Numbered from the stretch's first letter, positions 1-6,336 are shown. The stretch: DNA of 6,824 bases from Chloroflexi bacterium UBA5189 (GCA_002413045.1 DHWF01000050.1:445-7268); one strand, 5' to 3'. Notes: a model not told the origin generated them from the sequence alone. Translations and numbers: made by a program.

Positions 1-1914
1 CTCCATCTTCATCGCCTCGAGGGTCGCGATCGGGTCGGCGGCCTCGACGGCCTGCCCGACCGTGGCGTGGATCGCGACGATCGAGCCGGGCATCGGCGCG
101 ACGACCTCGACCGGCCCGCCGCCGTGCGCGCCCGCAGCGGCTCGAACCGCGCGATCGACGTCCGGCGCCGGCGCCAATCGGAAGGGCACGCTGCGCCCGG
201 CGACGTCCACGTGCGCCACCCCGGCGGCGACCGCCACGTAGGCAGCCCGCGCGGCGCCGGCGTCGAGCGCAATCGAGCGTTCCTCGCCGTCCGTGGCGAG
301 CCGGACCCGCGGCGCGCCGTTGAGCCGCCAGCCACCGAGCCAACCGGCGCCGGCGAGCGCGCGTCCCGCCGCCTGCCAGGCCGCGTCCGGGGTCTTCGCC
401 CGGGCAGCCCAGTTGTCCGGCGGCCAGATCCGCGGGAGCGTGTCGATCCGCATCCGGCCTTCGCGCACCGCGGGCTCGCGCACGAGCCAGCGCAGGAATC
501 GCAGGTTCGTCGTCAGCCCGAGCACGACGGCAGCGTCGAGCGCCGCCGTCAGGCGATCGAGGGCCTCGGCGCGGTCCGCGCCGTGGGCGATGATCTTGGC
601 CAGCATCGGGTCGAACCGGGACCCGACGATCGAGCCTTCATCGATCCCGGCGTCGACGCGGACCCCGGCGCCGATCGGCCAGACGAGCCGTTCGACCCGA
701 CCCGTCGCCGGCAGGAAGTCGTCCTCGGCATCCTCGGCGTACAGCCGCACCTCGACGGCGTGGCCGCCGCGTTCGAGCGCGGCATCGATCTCCACTTGGG
801 TCAGGTCGAGCGACCGACCCTCGGCGATCCGGAGCTGCTGCTCGACGAGGTCGAGGCCGGTCACCGCCTCCGTCACCGGGTGCTCGACCTGGAGGCGCGT
901 GTTCATCTCGAGGAAGAACACCTCGCCTCGATCGGTCAGGAGGAACTCGCACGTCCCGGCGCTCCGGTAGCCCACGGCGCCGGCGAGCTGGAGCGCGGCG
1001 CGGGTAAGCCGCTCGCGGATCGCCGGCGTGACGGCAGGCGACGGTGTCTCCTCGAGCACCTTCTGATGGCGCCGTTGCGTGGAGCAGTCGCGTTCGCCCA
1101 GGTGGACGCCAGTGCCGGCGCCGTCGAAGAGCACCTGCACCTCGACGTGGCGCGGTCCCTCGACGAACCGTTCGAGGATCACGCGGCCGTCGTCGAAAGC
1201 GGCCGTGGCCTCGCGCCGGGCGCCCTCGAGCGCGGGCTGCAGCTCCGCGGCAACCCGAACGGTCCGCATGCCCTTGCCACCGCCGCCGGCCGCAGGCTTC
1301 ACGAGGAGCGGGTAGCCGATCGCCGTTGCCGCGCTCGTCAGCGCGGCGTCGCTCTGCTCGTCGCCGTCGTAGCCGGGCACGACCGGGACGCCGAGCTCCG
1401 CCGCGAGCCGTCGTGCCGCGCCCTTGTCACCCATCGCTCGAATCGCGCTCGGCGGCGGCCCGATCCACGTGATGCCCGCAGCCTCGACTGCCTCCGCGAA
1501 GGTCGCGTTCTCCGCCAGGAATCCGAACCCGGGGTGCAGCGCGTCCGCGCCGGCGGCCACGGCAGCGGCGACAACCGCCCCGACGTCGAGGAGGTCGATC
1601 GCAGCGGCGCCATCGGTCTCCGGCTCGATGACGGTGATGCCAAGGCGCTCGGCGGTGCGCCGAATGCGACGGACGATCTCGCCGCGGTTCGCGACGAAGA
1701 GCCGGCGGATGCCATTGGATCCCGTCGACGCCGGTGTCAGTGCACCTTGACGCTGTCCGCTTGCCGTGAACGCGTCTAACGCGTCAGACGCGACACGCCA
1801 TCGACCACCGACGCGTCGTGCAGGCAGCCTGCCAAGCGAGATCCACCGCTGGACCGACCGGGTCGTGGTCCCAAGGCGCTGAGCTGCCTCGCTCGGGCTG
1901 ATCTCGTCACGCAT
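1..1914 (-). CDS. mccA: HTH-domain/biotin carboxylase/biotin carrier fusion; probable methylcrotonyl-CoA carboxylase alpha subunit (3' end cut by window)
   Basis: The 638 codons present encode the ATP-dependent carboxylation of biotin carried on the same protein. Residues 1-49 form an excisionase/BldC/MerR-like helix-turn-helix: SPSEAAQRLG, then TTTRSVQRWISLGRLPARR, then a VGGRWRV wing and SDALDAF. A Gly/Ser/Ala/Thr/Pro-rich linker follows (about 50-68). The carboxylase begins at IRRLFVANRGEI (69-80). Aligned by eye to E. coli AccC, the conserved residues are K164 (MGDK), K206, the glycine loop GGGGKGM (210-216), H256/E258 (RHVE), H283/K285 (RRHQK), E323, E336, N338, R340, Q342, E344 and R390. 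A linker/BT-like region covers about 490-600. The biotin carrier domain starts near APMPGS (607), and EAMKME with biotinyl Lys636 is the last readable sequence; about 35 residues are probably missing. ATG at 1914 is the only ATG, GTG or TTG between the upstream in-frame stop and the carboxylase core, so the fusion is not two genes. The N-domain is about 19 residues short compared with AccC. The methylcrotonyl-CoA assignment rests on the neighbouring mccB and liuC; a propionyl- or acetyl-CoA carboxylase remains possible. Confidence 0.88.
   Translation of the reverse strand, partial: MRDEISPSEAAQRLGTTTRSVQRWISLGRLPARRVGGRWRVASDALDAFTASGQRQGALTPASTGSNGIRRLFVANRGEIVRRIRRTAERLGITVIEPETDGAAAIDLLDVGAVVAAAVAAGADALHPGFGFLAENATFAEAVEAAGITWIGPPPSAIRAMGDKGAARRLAAELGVPVVPGYDGDEQSDAALTSAATAIGYPLLVKPAAGGGGKGMRTVRVAAELQPALEGARREATAAFDDGRVILERFVEGPRHVEVQVLFDGAGTGVHLGERDCSTQRRHQKVLEETPSPAVTPAIRERLTRAALQLAGAVGYRSAGTCEFLLTDRGEVFFLEMNTRLQVEHPVTEAVTGLDLVEQQLRIAEGRSLDLTQVEIDAALERGGHAVEVRLYAEDAEDDFLPATGRVERLVWPIGAGVRVDAGIDEGSIVGSRFDPMLAKIIAHGADRAEALDRLTAALDAAVVLGLTTNLRFLRWLVREPAVREGRMRIDTLPRIWPPDNWAARAKTPDAAWQAAGRALAGAGWLGGWRLNGAPRVRLATDGEERSIALDAGAARAAYVAVAAGVAHVDVAGRSVPFRLAPAPDVDRAVRAAAGAHGGGPVEVVAPMPGSIVAIHATVGQAVEAADPIATLEAMKME
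1771..1792. repeat. Inverted repeat, 7-bp arms, at the HTH/linker boundary
   Basis: CGCGTCT (1771-1777) and AGACGCG (1786-1792) are perfect reverse complements separated by 8 nt. The element lies inside the coding sequence for the end of the helix-turn-helix domain (ASDALDAF). On the coding strand the same stretch contains GACGCGTT twice, 9 nt apart, because the protein repeats Asp-Ala-Leu/Asp-Ala-Phe. It could form an mRNA hairpin or a protein-binding site, but codon constraint is a sufficient explanation. Confidence 0.35.
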
Positions 1915-1951
1915 CTGTCGTGATTGTCGCGATCGTTGACGCGGAAGGCAA
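1915..1951 (-). promoter_or_regulatory. Candidate sigma70-type promoter for a leaderless HTH-carboxylase transcript
   Basis: Reading the minus strand, TTGCCT (1951-1946) and GACAAT (1928-1923) match the -35 and -10 consensus at 4 of 6 positions each and are separated by exactly 17 nt. The -10 ends 8 nt before ATG 1914, so a start site at or next to the A of the ATG is predicted. No purine-rich Shine-Dalgarno sequence precedes this ATG, which suits a leaderless message. The element lies in the 45-nt gap after the hydratase stop codon, so it would be an internal promoter. The match is moderate and could be chance. Confidence 0.35.
1917..1933. repeat. Tandem 8-bp direct repeat over the candidate -10
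   Basis: On the plus strand GTCGTGAT (1917-1924) and GTCGCGAT (1926-1933) match at 7 of 8 bases with a 9-bp period. They cover the candidate -10 and end 3 nt from the HTH-carboxylase start codon. BldC-type helix-turn-helix proteins are known to bind head-to-tail direct repeats, so an operator for the fused HTH domain is conceivable. That role is inference from position only. Confidence 0.35.
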
Positions 1952-1959
1952 GCGGGGGA

Positions 1960-2778
1960 TCAGTGCCCTGCATCCGGGTCCCAGCCCGGCTTGCGCTTGC
2001 GGCTGAACGCGGCGAAGCCTTCCTGGGCCTCCGCGCTGGTGCGCTGGCGCGCGATGACGCGCGCGGTGTGCCACTTGGACGACCCGTGCCCGAGGCCGCG
2101 GACCTCGCGGACGATGGCTTTGGCCGCGCGAACCGCGGTCGGCCCCGAAGCCAGGATGTCCGCGATCGCGGCGTCGACGGCGAGGTCGAGTGCCGGCTCG
2201 CCCTCGACGACCTCGTGGACGAGCCCGATGCGCTGCGCGCGCATGGCATCGAAGCGGCGGCCGCCGGGAAACAGGGCACGGGCGTGCGATTCGCCGATCT
2301 TGGCAATCACGAACGGCGAGATGACCGCGGGCAGGATGCCGAGCCGCGTCTCGGTGAACCCGAAGCGCGCCCCCGATTCCGCGATGACGAGGTCAGCGAC
2401 GGCACACAGCCCCATGCCGCCGCCGAGCGCTGCCCCCTGGACCCGCGCGATCACCGGCACCGGGCATGTGTCGATCGCCTCGAACATCTCCGCCATCGCC
2501 ATCGAGTCCTGCTCGTTGCCCTCGACGTCGAGCTGCATCGCGGCACGCATCCAGTCGAGGTCCGCGCCGGCACAGAACGTCTGGCCCTCGCCGGCGAGCA
2601 CGACGGCTCGCAGGTCCGTCGGCGAATCTCGCTCGAGTGTCGCGAAGGTCGTCCGGAGCTCGGCGATGAGCGAGGCATCGAATGCGTTGTGCCGCTCCGG
2701 CCGCGCCAGCGTGACCCGCGCGACGACCCCGCCAGGTCTGGTTCGTTCGACCCGCAGCGCCTCCGTCACGCTCGGCAT
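1960..2778 (-). CDS. liuC: Enoyl-CoA hydratase/isomerase family; probable 3-methylglutaconyl-CoA hydratase
   Basis: This 272-residue crotonase-fold protein probably hydrates 3-methylglutaconyl-CoA to HMG-CoA, the step after methylcrotonyl-CoA carboxylase in leucine breakdown. It has the family N-terminus TLARPERHNAFD (23-34). The first oxyanion-hole segment is FCAGADLDWM (68-77), where the DLxWM ending is typical of LiuC-type hydratases. The second is ALGGGMG (117-123). A catalytic-Glu candidate is E143 in TETRLGILPAVISP. The second Glu of rat-type crotonases, in GGGCEL, is replaced here by GGGMGL; from what is known of the family, bacterial LiuC proteins share this. RFDAMRAQRIGLVHEVV (175-191) is also typical. 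The ATG at 2778 lies 13 nt after the preceding stop, which suggests co-transcription, and the HTH-carboxylase starts 45 nt downstream. A generic short-chain enoyl-CoA hydratase cannot be excluded, but the neighbours favour LiuC. Confidence 0.88.
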   Translation of the reverse strand: MPSVTEALRVERTRPGGVVARVTLARPERHNAFDASLIAELRTTFATLERDSPTDLRAVVLAGEGQTFCAGADLDWMRAAMQLDVEGNEQDSMAMAEMFEAIDTCPVPVIARVQGAALGGGMGLCAVADLVIAESGARFGFTETRLGILPAVISPFVIAKIGESHARALFPGGRRFDAMRAQRIGLVHEVVEGEPALDLAVDAAIADILASGPTAVRAAKAIVREVRGLGHGSSKWHTARVIARQRTSAEAQEGFAAFSRKRKPGWDPDAGH

Positions 2779-2791
2779 CCTACGCGTCGAG

Positions 2792-3226
2792 TCATCCGAG
2801 TGATTCGACGACCGCGGCCCACGGCCCGATCAGGGCCGCCCGATCGTCGTCGCCCAGCTCGTCCCACAGGATGAGGCCGACCACCGCCCGCTCCACCGTC
2901 GCGAGGAACCGCACCCGATCCTCGGCTCGATCCGGCAGCGACTGGAAGAGCAGGAACGTGTCGGTCAGGCTCATCCGGCGTGCGTACGCGTGTGTCCCTT
3001 CGTCGACGAAGGCGTCCACGGCGGCCCGGATCGCGTCACGGCGGCGGCCCTTCCCGACCAGGTCGATGGCGCGAGCCTGTGCCTCCAGGACAGCATCGGT
3101 CTCGACGGTTTCCGTGAAGATCGGGTAGCTCGAGGCGTCGACGCGCTCGAATGCCTTGGCAAAGCGCTCGAGCCTCGCCCGTTCCGCGCTCGTCAGGCCG
3201 GCAAGGGCGTCGATCCGATCTGGCAC
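2792..3226 (-). CDS. Hypothetical helical protein, 144 residues
   Basis: I do not recognise this protein. It starts with GTG at 3226, one nucleotide after the stop codon of the upstream MOSC gene, so translation is probably coupled to that gene; it ends 13 nt before the hydratase ATG. The sequence is rich in charged residues and looks mostly alpha-helical, for example SAERARLERFAKAFERVD near the N-terminus and RRDAIRAAVDAFVDEG in the middle. A more hydrophobic C-terminal part contains RFLATVERAVVGLILWDEL. There is no cysteine, no signal peptide and no clear transmembrane segment. The same frame is open further upstream to 3367, but that part is low-complexity Arg/Ser-rich sequence overlapping the MOSC gene and is very unlikely to be coding. 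Conserved Trp and acidic residues near the C-terminus may help a profile search. Confidence 0.7.
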   Translation of the reverse strand: MPDRIDALAGLTSAERARLERFAKAFERVDASSYPIFTETVETDAVLEAQARAIDLVGKGRRRDAIRAAVDAFVDEGTHAYARRMSLTDTFLLFQSLPDRAEDRVRFLATVERAVVGLILWDELGDDDRAALIGPWAAVVESLG

Positions 3227-3227
3227 G

Positions 3228-4070
3228 TCAGGACGTTGCGGCGGCCGCAGCGGCCGGCTCGAGCACGCGCGCGTCGACCTCGACCTTGTCGCCAACGGTG
3301 ATCGGTCCCGGCACGAGCACCTCGCCGAGGACGCCGAAGTCGATCTTCTTCTCAGGGTCGTCCGCACGGAAGCCGCGGTAGCGGATCAGCGTTCGCAGCG
3401 TGTCCAGGTCGCGCTCGCCGGTGTCGGGGTTCTGGGTGGTGATTGCGCACCGAGCGTCGGGCTTCGTGATCGAGAGTTCGGCGCGGCCGATCCTGACGCT
3501 CCCGCCGATCCAGGTGTCCTCCTCGTGTGCGGCCGCACCCTCGAGCTCGACCAGCATCCGGAAGCGGCGCCCGTCGACGGCCTCGACGCCGAGCTCGCGG
3601 GCCAGCTGGCGCAGCGAGCCGTCCGAAACGAGGCTGACCGCGTTCCGGACGTTCGTCTCGCCGGCGCGGATCCGGGTGCCGCCGGGCTTGTCGCATCGAA
3701 CGAGCAGGACTGGTCGATGCGCGTACGGCGTGAGCGCCGCCGCCCACGGGCCGCCGACGACGTGCCCGATTGCATGCCGGCCGTAGATGTCGGTCGCGAC
3801 CGGCTCGTCGAGCGCGACATCGCCCTCGATCACGGCGCCGTCCGGGAAGGTCATCCGGAGCCAGGTGGCCTCCGGGTTCGTCTCGGCGGCGACCTGGACC
3901 AACCCGCCGGCGAGCAGCCGGTCGACCAGCCGGCCGTGTTCGTCCACGAGGTAGAACCGGCGATCCTCGAGGACGCCGCCGTCGACGACGTCGATCGACG
4001 CGGGGTGCTGCAGGGCGAGGCCGCGAACCGGGGCGATCGAGAGGCGGGCGACGCGGGCCATCGCCGGCAT
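3228..4070 (-). CDS. MOSC domain protein of the mARC/YcbX type (molybdenum-cofactor binding)
   Basis: This 280-residue protein has an N-terminal MOSC_N beta-barrel region (about 5-55, RVARLSIAPVRGLAL to DRRFYLVDEHGRLVDR) followed by a MOSC domain (about 110-268). The signature PDARCAITTQNPDTGE (204-219) places Cys208 where mARC and YcbX proteins carry the cysteine that ligates molybdenum; TTxxPDTG is typical of that branch. Family members reduce N-hydroxylated compounds, usually with an electron-transfer partner. No ferredoxin-like domain is fused here, so a separate partner would be needed. The Ala-rich tail (EPAAAAAATS) is probably disordered. A second in-frame ATG at 4061 gives a 277-residue protein beginning MARVARL, and TAGCAT ends 7 nt before it, so that start is a real alternative. 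The preceding stop is 35 nt upstream and the next gene begins 1 nt after this stop. The substrate is unknown. Confidence 0.88.
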   Translation of the reverse strand: MPAMARVARLSIAPVRGLALQHPASIDVVDGGVLEDRRFYLVDEHGRLVDRLLAGGLVQVAAETNPEATWLRMTFPDGAVIEGDVALDEPVATDIYGRHAIGHVVGGPWAAALTPYAHRPVLLVRCDKPGGTRIRAGETNVRNAVSLVSDGSLRQLARELGVEAVDGRRFRMLVELEGAAAHEEDTWIGGSVRIGRAELSITKPDARCAITTQNPDTGERDLDTLRTLIRYRGFRADDPEKKIDFGVLGEVLVPGPITVGDKVEVDARVLEPAAAAAATS

Positions 4071-4105
4071 GCTAGCCGACCAACGGCGCCGCTCGGACCA
4101 TCCGC

Positions 4106-5359
4106 TCAGGCGGTGCGGATCAGCTCCACCCGGTCACCAGGCGCAACCGGGCCCTCCTCGATGACCTTCGCGTACCAGCGGGCGTCCTCCGGATGCCGCA
4201 GCATGGAGATACGGCTGATGTCGCTCTCGATGAACCACCGCGCCTGGTTGGAGCACGGCGTCGCGTCATCGGTCAGCTCGAGCAGCGGCCCGTTGCCGCC
4301 GATGCGCAGGCGATCGCCGCCGCGAAGTCCGCCCCAGTCGATGCCGGCCAGCGTGAGGTTCTCCCCGTACGCGCCGGGGAACGACGTGTGGCCTTCGCTC
4401 GCCACTCGCTCGATCGACTCGACGGAGTACAAGCACACGGCCTGCAGCGGTCCGCCGTGGTGCTTGAGATCGGCGTGGGCGTCGCCATCGAGGCCGAGCT
4501 TGCGGATGCGGGTGCCGGCGATCGGGAGCTTCGGGACACCGCCGGGCGACACGTTGACCGAGACCAGGAGGCCGGTCGACGGGCCGGCCGGGATCGCCTT
4601 CGGCCGCGTCCAGAAGATGTCCGCGCGATACGGCAGCTCGATGACCTCGGCGCCGGCGGTGTCCGGGTCGGTCGCAAGCAGCTCGCGGACGGCATCGAGC
4701 ACGATCGCGCGGCGGTCGGCCGGCATCGCCGCGACGTAGCTGATCGAGGCGACCCGATCGACCATCGTCGCGACGTCGCCCCGCTGGATGTGCGCGAAGC
4801 GGGCCGTCTCGAGCGGGTCGAACAACGCAGAGATGTCGAACGCCGCGCGCCATGCATCGCCTCGATAGCGCGGCTGGCCCGCCGCCGCGCCGTCGATGAT
4901 CTCGTTCAGGCGCTCGATCCAGGGGCGCGCCGCGTCCCGGGACTGCCAGATCACGCCGAGCGCGCCCGTGGGCTGGAGAACCCGCCGGATCTCCGAGATG
5001 GCACGAACGCCATCGAACCAGTGGAATGCCTGCGCGACGACCACCGCATCAACCGAATGGTTCGGAAGCGGGATTCGCTCGGCCGTTCCCTCGAGCGCCT
5101 CGGCGCCCGGGACGGCCGCGACGAGCCTCGCACGCATCTCCGCCACCGGCTCCACAGCGACGATCTCCGCGCCGGTGTCGACGAGCTGCCTTGTGAGCTT
5201 GCCGGTTCCGGCCGCGAGGTCCAGCAGCCGCGTCCCTGGACCGATCTTCAGCTCCCGAACGAGCGTTGCTACGGCCTGCTGCGAATAGTCGGGCCGCCCA
5301 CGCTCGTATGCATCGGCGCCCGCCGAGAAGCCCTTCGCCGCCGATTCATGGATCGCCAT
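4106..5359 (-). CDS. SAM-dependent methyltransferase fused to a MOSC domain
   Basis: This single 417-residue frame joins two enzymes. Residues 1 to about 252 are a class I methyltransferase of the Methyltransf_11/YafE type: FSAGADAYERGRPDY (11-25), SAM motif I LLDLAAGTGKL (45-55), acidic strand-2 end AVEP (68-71), DAVVVAQAFHWF (104-115) and RRVLQPTGALGVIW (125-138). The usual C-terminal ELPYRADIFWTR of this family is at 241-252. After a short Pro/Ala/Gly linker, a YiiM-like MOSC domain spans about 263-415. Its motifs are GVPKLPI, LGLDGDAHADLKHHGGPLQAVCLYS (288-312), FPGAYGENL (327-335) and the conserved cysteine Cys369 in DDATPCS. No ATG, GTG or TTG lies in the linker that could start a separate MOSC gene. 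No Shine-Dalgarno sequence is evident, and TACAGT lies 6 nt before the ATG. Family knowledge supports small-molecule methylation plus molybdopterin- or sulfur-related chemistry; the actual substrates are unknown. Confidence 0.88.
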   Translation of the reverse strand: MAIHESAAKGFSAGADAYERGRPDYSQQAVATLVRELKIGPGTRLLDLAAGTGKLTRQLVDTGAEIVAVEPVAEMRARLVAAVPGAEALEGTAERIPLPNHSVDAVVVAQAFHWFDGVRAISEIRRVLQPTGALGVIWQSRDAARPWIERLNEIIDGAAAGQPRYRGDAWRAAFDISALFDPLETARFAHIQRGDVATMVDRVASISYVAAMPADRRAIVLDAVRELLATDPDTAGAEVIELPYRADIFWTRPKAIPAGPSTGLLVSVNVSPGGVPKLPIAGTRIRKLGLDGDAHADLKHHGGPLQAVCLYSVESIERVASEGHTSFPGAYGENLTLAGIDWGGLRGGDRLRIGGNGPLLELTDDATPCSNQARWFIESDISRISMLRHPEDARWYAKVIEEGPVAPGDRVELIRTA

Positions 5360-5365
5360 CGCCTA

Positions 5366-5371
5366 ACTGTA
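5366..5371 (-). promoter_or_regulatory. Candidate -10 (TACAGT) for a leaderless methyltransferase-MOSC transcript
   Basis: TACAGT fits the TANNNT -10 pattern and ends exactly 6 nt before ATG 5359, the spacing expected if transcription starts on the A of the start codon. I see no -35 match 17 nt upstream. It lies in the 47-nt gap after the lipoprotein stop. The support is the spacing alone. Confidence 0.22.
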
Positions 5372-5406
5372 TGAGGCGACGTCCGAGTCGATGTTCCGGC
5401 AGCCGC

Positions 5407-6330
5407 CTAGCGGACGACGATGTTCACGATCGGGAGGCTCGCGCCCGGCTCGAACCAGGCGACGTCGAACGTGATCGTCGCGGCGACCTCCTCGACGTCG
5501 GAGAGCCAACCGTGCTCGTACAGGTTCCGGAGGGGGTCGCCACCTGCGGTCGGTCGCACCTCGAGGCTGACCCCGCTCCTGAGCAGCACGTTGGACGGCC
5601 ACGGATCAGCGAGCGAGAAATCGGCTTCGGCAAGGTATCCATTGGGGAGCAGGGCTGTGCCGACCAGGATGCTGTACGGACCGGTGCTCGTGATCGATAT
5701 CGGCAGGCTCGCGACCTTCAGCGGCCGCGCCATGGCGACTGCGGCCGGCTCGAGCGACGGGAACGGCGTCGCGTTCTCCGGGGTATCCGTGTATCCGCCG
5801 CCGCCCTCGCTCCCCCTCGGAAACGAGAGCGGCACGGTCGGGAGGGCCATGCACGGCGGGTCATACGCCCCTGCGATCCCAGGGCAGCTGATCACCACGT
5901 CGTGGCGTGACCCATCCGCGAGCGCGATCGAAAGAAAGGTCCGATGGGCGAAGTCGATCTCCTCGGGGCTCGGATTTGGAACCACGTCAATGGCAAGGAC
6001 GTGGTCGAATCCGACGCCCAATTGCGTTGCCGCGGCGAATGCGAGCGCCTGGCATCGATCAGCCGAGAACGTCGAGGCGCACGTGCCGGCAAGGACGTGC
6101 AACTGGCCGACGGACGTTGGCATCGGCTCGTCGCCGGCTCTGTCGACACAAGGAACGGGCTCGGGGACCATGCCGCAGTAGCCCGTCGTCGGCGACGGCA
6201 GCGCGCCCGATGTCGAGATCGGTCCCGGTGACGTGGCGGCTCCGCCCGGCGACACCGCTCCGCCGTAGCACCCGGCCAGCAGCACGGCGGCGAGCCCGCC
6301 GGCCAGAGCGATGCGTGGTCCAAATCCCAT
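5407..6330 (-). CDS. Predicted lipoprotein of unknown function
   Basis: This 307-residue protein begins with a type II signal peptide: MGFGPR, a hydrophobic stretch (about 7-18) and lipobox LAGC with Cys21 as the lipidated residue, so it should be anchored on the outer face of the membrane. A Gly/Ser/Thr/Pro-rich tether (about 22-50) follows. The mature part has six more cysteines at 52, 61, 84, 93, 149 and 160, spaced in pairs 9, 9 and 11 apart, which suggests three disulfides. The region after about 195 looks beta-rich (SLPISITSTGPYSILVG; VAATITFDVAWFEPG). I recognise no catalytic motif or family. The frame is open upstream to 6498, but that extension overlaps mccB and would bury the signal peptide, so ATG 6330 is chosen. 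No Shine-Dalgarno sequence is visible, and TACGCT ends 6 nt before the ATG. The gene sits between leucine-pathway genes without an evident link to them. Confidence 0.8.
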   Translation of the reverse strand: MGFGPRIALAGGLAAVLLAGCYGGAVSPGGAATSPGPISTSGALPSPTTGYCGMVPEPVPCVDRAGDEPMPTSVGQLHVLAGTCASTFSADRCQALAFAAATQLGVGFDHVLAIDVVPNPSPEEIDFAHRTFLSIALADGSRHDVVISCPGIAGAYDPPCMALPTVPLSFPRGSEGGGGYTDTPENATPFPSLEPAAVAMARPLKVASLPISITSTGPYSILVGTALLPNGYLAEADFSLADPWPSNVLLRSGVSLEVRPTAGGDPLRNLYEHGWLSDVEEVAATITFDVAWFEPGASLPIVNIVVR

Positions 6331-6336
6331 GCGCCG

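Noticed and set aside
1338..1715. ATG at 1715 as a start for the biotin carboxylase
   Set aside because: This ATG is in a different frame; its translation is Ser/Arg-rich and lacks the ANRGE motif. In the true frame the nearest usual start codon is ATG 1914.
1..1740. Biotin carboxylase as a separate gene starting at the CTG codon at 1740
   Set aside because: CTG is a very rare start, no Shine-Dalgarno sequence or promoter precedes it, and the frame upstream codes a complete HTH domain without a stop.
67..1779. A 570-codon open frame on the plus strand
   Set aside because: It is antisense to the biotin carboxylase, whose catalytic motifs are unmistakable. The plus-strand translation is Arg/Asp/Gly-rich without any recognisable domain; long antisense frames are common in GC-rich DNA.
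3227..3367. Upstream extension of the 144-residue protein to 3367
   Set aside because: The extension lies wholly within the MOSC gene and reads as Arg/Ser-rich low-complexity sequence; GTG 3226 is well placed 1 nt after the MOSC stop.
3156..4739. A 527-codon open frame on the plus strand
   Set aside because: It runs antisense to the end of the unknown gene, the MOSC gene and part of the methyltransferase-MOSC gene, crosses their boundaries and shows no motif.
4193..5374. A 393-codon open frame on the plus strand
   Set aside because: It is antisense to the methyltransferase-MOSC fusion, with an Arg/Asp-rich composition typical of a shadow frame.
5401..5412. Hairpin CCGC-loop-GCGG around the lipoprotein stop codon as a terminator
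   Set aside because: A 4-bp stem without a T-tract is expected by chance in sequence this rich in G and C.
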